64,000 nt of DNA, taken from positions 744,001 to 808,000 of the forward strand of contig CAWBTU010000003.1 in NCBI GenBank assembly GCA_963791805.1. Direction: 5' to 3'. This document shows, piece by piece, positions 37,438 through 46,112 of this stretch. The stretch comes from JACMJL01 sp963791805 (GTDB lineage Bacteria; Bacillota; Clostridia; Clostridiales; Clostridiaceae). The notes beneath the pieces are model-generated. The model was not told where the DNA came from. It was given only the letters and a program-made list of their open reading frames with translations, and ran no database searches. Made by a program: the position numbers and the translations under genes. Position 1 is the stretch's first letter. Each line of letters starts with the position of its first letter.

Positions 37438-37611
37438 GCAAAACACCTATCTTTTATTAATTTATTTAAAACGTTAAAACCATTTATTGTAGAATTCTTG
37501 CTGTAGGAAAAATTTTTGAAGGAGCGAATCTATTTGTGCCATAGTTAGTGTTAGTATATGATATTAAATAGTCTTTTGTACTTAAATAAATAATAAGACT
37601 TATGGTGGCAC

Positions 37612-40340
37612 CTATATAGCATTTTTAGTAGAGCGTTTATGTCTACGATTAATAATATAAAAAATAGTTATCCCTATAAAGAAGGTAAAACTTATAAATG
37701 CTCCGAAAGTTAAACCTGGGGTACGATATTTTAGCTCAACATTATGTGACCCAGGCTCCAAGACTAGCCCTGTAAGTATGCCATTTACCTTTATTAATTT
37801 TTGATTTTGCCCATCCACCTTTGCTGACCAGCCTTTGCAAAAGGGGATATTGAGAGCCAGAATACCCTTTTCATTATTTCTAATATTTCCTTTAATATTC
37901 CCACCGTTTATATGTAAATTCTCTAAATTATATTTATTTCTTTCATTGATCCAGTTTTCGTAATACTTGTATGAATTAAACCAAGCATGAGTATTGCTGA
38001 TAGTATACTTACCCTCCGAAATATCCATCTTTATCACCTTAGTATTACCGTCAAGCCTAAAAGTAAATTTATTAAGGGGGTAGGAATATGGATAGGAGTC
38101 CTCCATTTTAATTGCAGATTTCCCATTAACATTTAATTTTATCATCTGATCGGGTGTAGGTTTTATATTAATTGAAAATAGAATTTCACCATCATTACTA
38201 TTTTGACTATTAGCTAGAGGTATACTTATAGATGCATCTTTTCCAGCTGTTAAAATCCCATCTTTATATTCTAGATTTTGAGTGACTGCATTTGACATAT
38301 TTAATGGGAGTTCTGTTGTTACATTATCAACAGAACTTTTGCTTAGTCCAGGTATATTTTTATCAACTGTAGCTGTTTGAAGAAGCATTGTATCTCGCTG
38401 TGCAATATTCATGTTTTTATAGGTTTGTTCACTTGCAGTATTTGTATACCACAAATCAAAGCCAACATTATATTTATTTTCATACACATAATAATTATTA
38501 GTTTCTTTATTCAGTACATATCTGTAGGAAGGAATATAGGAATCCTTTTTATCCGTAACTAAATACTTGACACCAAAATTAGTCTCCAAGAACAAGCGGT
38601 CATCGAAATTTTTGTATTTATTTGGACAGACATACGGATTCAAAATATTATAATCAACTTTTAACCATTTATGAAGATTTCCATCAATCATGCTGTTATA
38701 TGCACTTGTACCATAATAACCATAGTTGAGAGGAGCATTTTCTTGGCTTAAGTTTCTGAAAACTGTTCTATAGAATTCATTACTTGAAGGAGTTAACTTG
38801 TTAAATATCTCTTTTACTTCAGTGTTATCCATACTGGAATCTTGCAATAATTCTTCTGTCATATTTGGAGGTGCAAGAGACAAATAAGCATTTGTATTAA
38901 TTATCAGAACTGCCGCAACAGATAACACAACAACACCGCTTAGAAACTTGGTGACCAAGGGCTTTGAAATATACTTTTTCAAGGTTAATGTTAAAAGGGA
39001 TATAAAGCCTGAGGCTATGATTAAATCGTTTATAATCCAGGTTAATTTTACATTGATGATTGTATAATTAAAGTCTCTTTTAGCTTTTGTATAATAGAAG
39101 AACAACGATAATGCAATAATAATAGAAAAAAAGTGAAAGCCTACACTTTTAAGTCTGTCATTCTCCTCCAACCAATCTGGAATTGCATAAGCTACTGAAA
39201 ATATAAACAAGTAGAACCACCTATCACAAGAATATGAAAGACCATTAAAAAAACTGCCTGAGAAGGGAATTAAATATAAAACAAAGAAAATACCAGCTAA
39301 AATTGTTTTCTTTTTGTAGTTAAAGAAAGCTTCCCCCAAGGTAAGGCAAAAACAATTAAAATAATTAATGGAAATCCTATTGTGCTAGAATAAAAGAACA
39401 ATTTTTCAGGAAGCTGAAGAATATAACTGCTATCATAAAAAATAGGAATATTTACAGCAGTTGAAAATCGATCTGTTTTGAAAAAGGCTAAAATTGATGG
39501 TATAAATGCCACGGCTGAAAGGCCAAATACTATAATAGTAAATACAAAATAACGTAATATGTAACTAAAAAATGATATTGCCTTATTTCTAAAGGTTTTC
39601 CCCTTAATATTAATAAATATAAGAATGAATATAATATAAAAAATAAAGCTAATGAATCCGAAATAGAAGCTGTTTGCAACAGTAAATGCAGCGCTAACTA
39701 CAAAAAGAAGCCATTTGTCTGTTTTATTATATATCCTCCATCCTAACAGAGTTAGGGGTAACCATACATAAGCATCTGTCATGAAGTCAAATATAAGAGA
39801 GAACCACATAAAGTTAATGCAACCACCATATATCATGGCACCGATAAGAGAAGTATAGGTTTTCTTTCCCTCATATTTTAATAATAAATATAGAAACCAC
39901 ATAGCTAAAGATTGCTTAAAGATGCTAAATAGTAACTTCCATCTTAGTGTGCTTCCCAAGGTCCAACTTCCAATTCCCAATTTTCTTAGTAGAAGCATCA
40001 AATAAAAAAATGGACTGGTACTATAATAATAGCTGAATTGCCCGAAAACATCTCCTCCTAGACCGTAACTCCATGACCACAATGGGTGAGCTGATAGGAA
40101 AGCCTTTTGAAGAAAGGGTATAAAGTACATCAATTGAAAAACGCCATCTGTACCATATCTGGCAAATAATTTTCCAGTGTGTAGAACATAAAAATGGCAA
40201 CAGATAGAGAAAGAAACGAGAAAAATAATAGGGAACAAAGGTTTTAAAGTAGTTAAAAACTTTAATCTATTAGATTCTTTTTCATTGTTTTTAGAATGGT
40301 TAAAATAATGGATTGCCTTTAATAGCATTTTGCTTTTCAT
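37612..40340 (-). pseudogene. YfhO family membrane protein (frameshifted; about 909 aa if corrected)
   Basis: A large polytopic protein of the YfhO family (GT-C-like fold), linked in Bacillus to glycosylation of lipoteichoic acid. The first 347 residues hold ten or so helices (LPLTLLGWRIYNKT, AFIPSILAFFKTDRF). A long extracellular domain (FGVKYLVTDKKD, CKGWSAKVDGQ, VLEPGSHNVELKYRTPG) and a last helix follow. The frame changes at a C5 run (39333-39337; G5 on the coding strand); adding one G gives ALPWGEAFFNYKKKT. The overlapping start at 39339 is thus not a real gene start. Confidence 0.82.
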
Positions 40341-40495
40341 GATAATCCCCCAAGCTATATTATGATTTTGTTACTTGTTACATTCATAAGAAAATAATTA
40401 CAGTTTTTTATATATTATGTTAATAGAGTACATTCATTTTAGAAATGACTACAATATTATTACATATTATAAAATATTATACCATTAAGCACCAT

Positions 40496-41623
40496 TTATT
40501 TAATATATGGAAAAATTTGTTTAAGCATGTCTATTATTACACCCTCCTCAATCTGAGTAGCAAATGCATTATTTTCAAATTTTTGAATATCACCTATACC
40601 ATGCTGAAATACAAATCTTATTTTGTTATTTCTAACTTTCTTATCAGTATATAGTTTTTTAATAAGAGTTTCTAAATCAATATATTTAGGTATTGCAATT
40701 GGTAAGCAAGCTCTTTCTAATAAGGCAATAACCCTATTCTTATCTTCTTCATTAACATATCCTAATTTATATCCTAGATTAAGCTGTGCAACCATACCAA
40801 TTGATAATGCTTCGCCATGAAGTAGCTTATAGTCACTTACAGTTTCAATTGCTCGACCTACTGTGTGTCCTAAGTTTAAAATTTCCCTTAGATTGTTTTC
40901 TTTTTCATCTTGAATAACTACATTGTACTTAATCTCACAGTTCTTTTTTGCTATTTGCTCACAAACATCATAGTCACAATTTAAAATACTATCTAGATTA
41001 CTTTCAATGAACTGAAAAAATGGTTTATCTGCTATACACGCGTGTTTAATTGTTTCTGCTAATCCACTTGCAAACTGCCTCTTAGACAATGTTTTCCACG
41101 CTGCAATATCAATATACACTTTAACTGGCTGATTTATCAATCCAATCAGATTAGTAGCACGCTCCGTATCAACGGCTGTTTTACCACCAATGGAAGCATC
41201 TGCTGCAGCTAAATGTGTTGTGGCAAAGTTAATAAAAGGAACACCTCTTCCAAAAGTACCCGCAACAAAACCAGCTAAATCGGTTACAACGCCACCACCA
41301 ACTGCAATGATACAACAATCTCTGCCATAGGACTTCTCTAACATACTATCCTCAATAAATTCTTTTGTCCGTCTTGTCTTATTTTTTTCTCCTGCAGGGA
41401 ATACAAATAGATCTGCATGAAGACCAACAGCGCATATTTGTTCATGTATTTTATTTGCATATAATTTTTCAACTTCACTATCAGTTATTATGGCAAACTT
41501 TGTTACTCCTTTTACTAAACCTTTATTCAAATCATCTACCAATTTATTTATAAGATTAAATCCTATTTCAACATCATAGGAGTCATCAATAACCTTTTTT
41601 AATTCAACATGAAAATTGCTCAT
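40496..41623 (-). CDS. aroB: 3-dehydroquinate synthase family protein
   Basis: A 375-residue NAD-dependent cyclase. The NAD site reads AVGGGVVTDLAGFVAGTFGRG and the active site DASIGGKTAVD, with LAETIKHACI and LNLGHTVGRAIE as zinc ligands. AroB turns DAHP into 3-dehydroquinate in the shikimate pathway. The usual AQVDSSIGGKTG is AAADASIGGKTA here, and no other shikimate gene is adjacent, so a related sugar-phosphate cyclase cannot be fully excluded. ATG 41623 follows a TAGGAGGA site. Confidence is high for the family and moderate for the exact product. Confidence 0.85.
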   Translation of the reverse strand: MSNFHVELKKVIDDSYDVEIGFNLINKLVDDLNKGLVKGVTKFAIITDSEVEKLYANKIHEQICAVGLHADLFVFPAGEKNKTRRTKEFIEDSMLEKSYGRDCCIIAVGGGVVTDLAGFVAGTFGRGVPFINFATTHLAAADASIGGKTAVDTERATNLIGLINQPVKVYIDIAAWKTLSKRQFASGLAETIKHACIADKPFFQFIESNLDSILNCDYDVCEQIAKKNCEIKYNVVIQDEKENNLREILNLGHTVGRAIETVSDYKLLHGEALSIGMVAQLNLGYKLGYVNEEDKNRVIALLERACLPIAIPKYIDLETLIKKLYTDKKVRNNKIRFVFQHGIGDIQKFENNAFATQIEEGVIIDMLKQIFPYIK

Positions 41624-41732
41624 TTTATCCTCCTATGCTATATAAATATTTTTTGATGCATCTTAGTTCGTAGTAAACATATTCAGATTATACAACGTGA
41701 GGAATGGACTTACAAGAAATTAACTGTATAAA

Positions 41733-41767
41733 TAAAAAAAGGAACTACCATTTTAAAGCAGCTCCTT
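41733..41767 (-). terminator. Terminator of the second MFS gene
   Basis: On the minus strand AAGGAGCT pairs with AGTTCCTT (one mismatch/GU) across a loop and is followed by seven T residues. It lies 30 bp past the MFS stop. Confidence 0.75.
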
Positions 41768-41795
41768 AATTATTCGAGAGTTATCAGATTGACTA

Positions 41796-43262
41796 TTAAA
41801 TCTCCATATAAATCTCTTCCACTAATTCTTGTTCCAACTTTTCTTCTTTGCTCAGTTGTTGAACTTGATTACCTACAGGATTATTCCTTATCAAGAAGGC
41901 TACAAATATACCTACAAAGCATATGATAGCTGCAACTAGCAAGGTATCATCTATAGCTGTTATATACCCATGCTTCATAGTATAATGCTCTTTGGCATAA
42001 AATTTTTGTCTGTGTCCTAAAATTGTAGTTAGTATAGCAATTCCAAGGGAACCAGCAACTTGTTTAACAGTGTTATTTAGTGCAGTAGCTCTCCCCGCTA
42101 GTTCTCTAGCGATGGCATTCATACCTGCTGTTTGTGAAGGCAGTATAGCAATACCCATTCCCATACCTCTTACCATCATAATAAGCATTACAGTATTATA
42201 AGCTGTTCCTAAGGCAAGCTTACTTAACAAATAGGAGGCTATAGTTAATATTGAGAGGCCGATAACGGTTATCCATTTACCGCCATATTTATCAAATAAT
42301 TTTCCACTTATAGGCATCATAGCTCCTGAAGCTAGAGCAGCAGGTAGCATCAATATTCCTGCTTTCATTGGTGAATAGCCTCTAAGGTTTTGAAGATATA
42401 GTGGCATTAGGAATAATGCTCCATACATACCTATTGTAGTGATTACAGATATAATTAAGCTTAGTCTGAAAGGAAATATTTTCAATATACGCAAATCCAA
42501 CAAAGGATCATTATGATTAAGTTCAATAAACACAAAGCTTGTTAAAGAGACTGTGGCTACTGCAAAAAGTCCTAATATATAAGCAGAAGACCATCCCTCA
42601 GCATTTCCTCTGCTTAATGCTAATAGAAGGCAAAATAATCCAACAGCAGAAGTGAGAGCTCCGAAAATATCAAATGATTTATCTTTACTTGTAGGAGTTT
42701 CTTTTAACAGTATACTTGCTAAAGTAACGCCTATAATACCTACTGGGATATTTATTGTGAAAATCAATCTCCAGTTCATATATTCAATAATATATCCACT
42801 TAAGGTTGGGCCAATAGCAGGTGCTGCCATTGCTGATATACCCCAAATACCCATAGCTAAGCCTCTTTTTTCAAGGGGTACAAGTTGATATATCATTGAC
42901 ATACCAATTGGCATTATCATACCACCACCAATAGCCTGCACAACTCGAGCTGCAACCATTGTTTCAGTACTGTTTGCCAATCCGCAAAGTCCAGATCCTA
43001 TAGTGAATATAGTTAAGGCAAAAATATATAATTTTTTAAGTCCAAACCTATCTCCTAGGTATCCCGTCAGTGGAATAACTATACTCATAGTGAGCATATA
43101 TCCTGTAAGCACCCATTCAATTTGATCTGGAGTAGCTTTGAATACTGTCATCATTTTAGGAATAGCAACATTTACTATACTAGAGTCTAGAACAGCCATA
43201 AATGTTCCAACAATAACTACACTAATAGCTAGCCACATGTAACGTTCTTCATGTTTATCCAT
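41796..43262 (-). CDS. MFS multidrug exporter, DHA2 family (second copy)
   Basis: A 488-residue 14-helix exporter, similar in type to the one at 237. Marks: LDSSIVNVAIPKM in the first helix, GYLGDRFGLKKLYIF as motif A and APAIGPTLSGYIIEYMNW as motif C. I start at the Met before DKHEERYMW, because AAAGGA lies 8 bases upstream, rather than three codons earlier. A terminator separates it from the upstream TetR, which probably still controls it in trans. Substrate is unknown. Confidence 0.92.
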   Translation of the reverse strand: MDKHEERYMWLAISVVIVGTFMAVLDSSIVNVAIPKMMTVFKATPDQIEWVLTGYMLTMSIVIPLTGYLGDRFGLKKLYIFALTIFTIGSGLCGLANSTETMVAARVVQAIGGGMIMPIGMSMIYQLVPLEKRGLAMGIWGISAMAAPAIGPTLSGYIIEYMNWRLIFTINIPVGIIGVTLASILLKETPTSKDKSFDIFGALTSAVGLFCLLLALSRGNAEGWSSAYILGLFAVATVSLTSFVFIELNHNDPLLDLRILKIFPFRLSLIISVITTIGMYGALFLMPLYLQNLRGYSPMKAGILMLPAALASGAMMPISGKLFDKYGGKWITVIGLSILTIASYLLSKLALGTAYNTVMLIMMVRGMGMGIAILPSQTAGMNAIARELAGRATALNNTVKQVAGSLGIAILTTILGHRQKFYAKEHYTMKHGYITAIDDTLLVAAIICFVGIFVAFLIRNNPVGNQVQQLSKEEKLEQELVEEIYMEI

Positions 43263-43334
43263 AATACACATCCTTTATAACTTTATATTTAATATACTCT
43301 GTAGCAGAATATATAATTGATCATTTAACAATAT

Positions 43335-43357
43335 AAAAAAGGCTTACGCAGCCTTTA
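43335..43357 (-). terminator. Terminator of the TetR gene at 43399
   Basis: On the minus strand AAAGGCTG-CGTA-AGCCTTTTTT forms a short GC-rich hairpin with a T tail, between the TetR stop and the MFS promoter region. Confidence 0.75.
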
Positions 43358-43398
43358 TATCATAGTAAACTTAACTTCTATAATTAACTGAAATTCTA

Positions 43399-44033
43399 TT
43401 ATTTTTCGTTTATGACAGATTTAAAATATGTATTACGAAATTGCCTGAATACCTCTCTAAATCTTTTTTTTGTTTCGTCTCTATCAAAACCATAGAAATC
43501 AGACCAGCGATCTCCCAGTGCTAAAAATACTGATGCTGGAACCATACTAAAGAAAAATGAATATAGCATAAGTCCAACAGAATCATCTATTGAAATAGAT
43601 TTCTCTTTAAGCCTGCTTTGCTTAAATTCAAGAGAGGGCAATAGTATATTAAAAATTGTATCGTCACTAGAGGAAGCTTTTAGGGCCTCAATAATTATAA
43701 CTCTTAATATCTCTTTTTTGATTCCATATAATCGAACAATTCTTCATATAGCTTATCAGCTTGAGCTTCGTTATTCCAATCAATATCTTTTACAAGAGCT
43801 GCAATTACTTTCCTGGTTTCTTCTCGATATCTTTTAATAAGTTCTTCTAAAAGTTTCTCTTTATTCTCAAAGTAATAATAAAGCATTGCTTTATTCACCT
43901 TTGCTCTTGCAGCTATTTCATCTACTCTAGCTCCACAAAAACCTTTTTCTGAAAAAACTTGAGTTGCAGCTTCTAGGATTTTTTCTTGAGTTATTTGTGC
44001 TTTATCACTTTGTGAATTAGATTTTTCATTCAT
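43399..44033 (-). pseudogene. TetR/AcrR regulator (frameshifted; about 211 aa if corrected)
   Basis: A TetR-type repressor. The helix-turn-helix region reads KILEAATQVFSEKGFCGARV and DEIAARAKVNKAMLYYYFEN, then KEKLL. The read frame stops after ESKKRY, but adding one A to a six-A run (T6, 43714-43719 on the plus strand) gives ESKKEILRVIIIEALKASSS and joins the C-terminal domain that ends VINEK at 43399. The promoter behind it carries a near-perfect dyad, so the protein is probably autoregulated and also represses the exporter downstream. Confidence 0.82.
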
Positions 44034-44055
44034 AATGTTCTCCTAAGTAATTTTA

Positions 44056-44103
44056 TTAACTAACCGTTTAGTTAATTTTATCACAGTGATAGTATAATGT
44101 CAA
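44056..44103 (-). promoter_or_regulatory. Promoter and operator of the TetR gene
   Basis: On the minus strand TTGACA (44098-44103), 17 bases, and TAAAAT (44075-44080) form a good sigma-A promoter. Just downstream lies the dyad TTAACTAACC / GTTTAGTTAA (44056-44075), 9 of 10 matched, of the TetR type and well placed for autorepression. Confidence 0.8.
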
Positions 44104-44220
44104 AAATAAATCACATTAAACTCACATATTAACGTGATAATCCTACAACATTTATTAGATATACTTAATTTATAGAGGTAGTAATAACAAAATATTGGGG
44201 GTAATTAAAATGTAAGATTT

Positions 44221-44252
44221 AAAGGCTTTAGTATTTTTACTAAAGCCTTTTT
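44221..44252 (+). terminator. Terminator-like stem-loop
   Basis: AAAGGCTTTAGT pairs with ACTAAAGCCTTT around a T-rich loop, followed by TTT on the plus strand. It lies 50 bp past the peroxidase gene (minus strand) and may serve that gene or a short plus-strand transcript. Confidence 0.7.
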
Positions 44253-44304
44253 GAATAAAATCATACCTTCAAATCAATCTTTTTTTCTTATTTTTATCCC
44301 TAAA

Positions 44305-44778
44305 TTATAATAACTTTTCTATATCATCTTTTATCTTCAATGGAGTTACTGTTGGAGCATATCTTTTAATTACATTTCCATTTGAATCAATTAAAAACTT
44401 AGTGAAATTCCATTTGATTTTCTTAATTAAAAATCCCTTTGATTCATCCTTTAAATATTTATATAAAGGGTGTTCATTTGCTCCATTCACATCTATTTTC
44501 TCAAACATAGTAAAGGTAACTCCATAATTTAATTGACAAAAATTATGTATTTCTTCATTAGTGCCTGAATCTTGTTTTGCAAATTGATTACATGGAAAAC
44601 CTAAAATTTCAAAACCGCGATTATTATATTCAAGATATAATTCTTCTAACTCTTTGAATTGAGGTGTTAAGCCACACTTACTAGCAGTATTTACAACTAA
44701 GACTACCTTTCCTTTAAATTGATCCATTTTAACTTCTTCTCCATCCATACTTTTTGCAGAGAAATCATAAAATTTCAT
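44305..44778 (-). CDS. Glutathione peroxidase-family thiol peroxidase (Gpx/BsaA-like)
   Basis: A 157-residue thioredoxin-fold peroxidase that reduces H2O2 or organic hydroperoxides, in bacteria usually with thioredoxin. The catalytic position is Cys, in VVNTASKCGLTPQ (C35), with the conserved FPCNQFAKQDSG and the WNFTKFLIDSNG motif. I start at the Met before KFYDFSAKS, because AAAGGAAG lies 7 bases upstream. An OhrR-like peroxide sensor is directly upstream in the same unit, so it is expected to be induced by organic peroxides. Confidence 0.9.
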   Translation of the reverse strand: MKFYDFSAKSMDGEEVKMDQFKGKVVLVVNTASKCGLTPQFKELEELYLEYNNRGFEILGFPCNQFAKQDSGTNEEIHNFCQLNYGVTFTMFEKIDVNGANEHPLYKYLKDESKGFLIKKIKWNFTKFLIDSNGNVIKRYAPTVTPLKIKDDIEKLL

Positions 44779-44796
44779 AATAATACTTCCTTTCAA

Positions 44797-45228
44797 CTAA
44801 CTAAATTTTTTTAATAGCATATCTAAAGAACTTTTTAAAGTCTTAAACTCTTCTTCTGTAATTCCAACTTTGCAATATATTTCTTCTGGGACATTTAGTA
44901 TTTCATCTTTTAGTGTAGTTCCCTTTTGCGTCAGTTCAACTAACACCACTCTATCATCCTGAGAATTTCGATATCTTTTTATTAATTCCATGCCTTCTAA
45001 GGTCTTTAGTACCAGAGTAAGGGTTCCTGAATCTAGATGCAATTTTTGTCCAATTTCTTTTACTGAAATCTTCTCAGTTTCCCATAATACTAACATTGCT
45101 AAATATTGAGTATAGGTAAGATTATATTTATCAAGCACAGGTTTATATAATTTTATTACTTCCCTTGATGCAGCATATAATGAAAAACAAAGTTGATTGT
45201 CTAATTTAATACTCTCATACTTATCCAT
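44797..45228 (-). CDS. ohrR: MarR-family organic peroxide sensor, OhrR-like
   Basis: A 143-residue winged-helix repressor. It matches OhrR closely in the region of the reactive cysteine (KLDNQLCFSLYAASREVIK; C14), the segment YTQYLAMLVLWE and the recognition part LHLDSGTLTLVLKTLE. Oxidation of this cysteine in OhrR releases DNA. The next gene, 18 bp on, is a glutathione peroxidase rather than the usual ohr. It probably represses the pair from AT-rich dyads upstream. Confidence 0.88.
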   Translation of the reverse strand: MDKYESIKLDNQLCFSLYAASREVIKLYKPVLDKYNLTYTQYLAMLVLWETEKISVKEIGQKLHLDSGTLTLVLKTLEGMELIKRYRNSQDDRVVLVELTQKGTTLKDEILNVPEEIYCKVGITEEEFKTLKSSLDMLLKKFS

Positions 45229-45259
45229 TGGTACCCTCTTTAATTAAATTTAGTTTAGC

Positions 45260-45287
45260 TCAATTATATTTAATTATATTTAATTGA
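45260..45287 (-). promoter_or_regulatory. Candidate OhrR operator (AT-rich dyad)
   Basis: TCAATTATATT and its near-complement AATATTAATTGA-type sequence form a 28-base dyad ending in TAATTGA, 32 bp before the ohrR start, in a run of TTAATT/AATTGA repeats (45241-45303). OhrR sites are AT-rich dyads, so binding is plausible, but the region is so AT-rich that chance pairing cannot be excluded. Confidence 0.4.
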
Positions 45288-45403
45288 ACTCAATTTAATT
45301 GTTAATGCAATTATACGATTAACAATAGTTATTGTCAAGAAGTAATTATCGGAAGTATAATATTTTCTATTTATGCACAGACTACAGGCAGGAGATGATA
45401 TGC

Positions 45404-45565
45404 ATGAGTGAAAATCAAGAAAGTCAAGTAAATGGAAAGTTTAACAGCTCCGATGAAGAGTTTTCAGATGAAATTAATATTGAATTAAGCAATAATGAGA
45501 AATTTGTTAAATTAGAAGAGGAAGAAATAGCCAAAGTTAGGGAGTTCTACGATAGTAGATTATAA
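45404..45565 (+). CDS. Small acidic hypothetical protein, 53 aa
   Basis: I do not recognise this protein. It is 53 residues, strongly acidic (SSDEEFSDEINIELS, KLEEEEIAKVREFYDSRL), with no membrane segment. The likely start is ATG 45404, with AGGAG 9 bases upstream; the frame continues back to 45332 without a ribosome site. It ends before a long strong terminator and is divergent from ohrR. Function is unknown. Confidence 0.55.
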   Translation: MSENQESQVNGKFNSSDEEFSDEINIELSNNEKFVKLEEEEIAKVREFYDSRL

Positions 45566-45631
45566 ATTTAAAGAATCAAAGCCTGTTTACAAGGAGTGTT
45601 TTAAATTAATTGCAATAGTATAAATGAATTA

Positions 45632-45702
45632 TTAACAGTAAAAAAACGAAAGGGTTTAGCATTAATACTAGAACCTTTCGTTTTTTACTGTTAATTAAAT
45701 TA
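45632..45702. terminator. Long strong stem-loop terminator
   Basis: TTAACAGTAAAAAACGAAAGGGTT-type left arm (45632-45656) pairs nearly perfectly with GAACCTTTCGTTTTTTACTG and following TTAA (45671-45694). The internal T run and symmetric ends suit a terminator, possibly bidirectional. Confidence 0.8.
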
Positions 45703-45743
45703 CTTGCTTAATATTACCAATCAAGCAGGGAGGAAAGTGTAAT

Positions 45744-45857
45744 ATGTTTGAAAAATCTAACCTAGAAATAAAAAGATATAGGAATACATCTAATAATTCA
45801 GGTTGTGTAACTGAGGCTGGAGAATTGCTTGCAGGGAGGTATGGCAATTTTTTCTAG
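45744..45857 (+). CDS. Small ORF, 37 aa, unknown
   Basis: ATG 45744 is preceded by a strong ribosome site (AGGGAGGAAAG) and runs 37 codons to TAG 45857, ending in ELLAGRYGNFF. The peptide is basic in its first half (KSNLEIKRYRN) and has one Cys. There is no signal peptide. I cannot name it. The ribosome site is better than chance would usually give, which is the main support. Confidence 0.4.
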   Translation: MFEKSNLEIKRYRNTSNNSGCVTEAGELLAGRYGNFF

Positions 45858-45988
45858 AAGCTACTGTTGTATAGTCAAAAGCTATCCAACCTGATTGAGC
45901 TATTTTAGCATGACGTTGATAATATACAAATTTAAAGGCAATAAATTAATATTAGTAATTACTTTATACAATATATATCAATAGTAAA

Positions 45989-46017
45989 TTGACATTAATT
46001 TCTAAGTTTGATACAAT
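45989..46017 (+). promoter_or_regulatory. Promoter of guaB
   Basis: TTGACA (45989-45994) and TACAAT (46012-46017) with a 17-base spacer, 96 bp before the guaB start. No riboswitch could be recognised in the leader. Confidence 0.75.
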
Positions 46018-46112
46018 AGTAAAAATTTATATATGGGATATGAAATAAAATAGCAAGGCAAAGATTTTAGTGATATTTTATTTGAGATCCCTAGATGGAG
46101 GGAATAAATAAA

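Noticed and set aside
40445..40654. 69-aa plus-strand frame at the 3' end of aroB
   Set aside because: Antisense to aroB, very AT-rich and without a ribosome site.
44201..44216. GGGGG site followed by ATG-TAA (a start directly followed by a stop)
   Set aside because: Striking but only one codon; possibly a leftover of a lost small gene in front of the hairpin at 44221.
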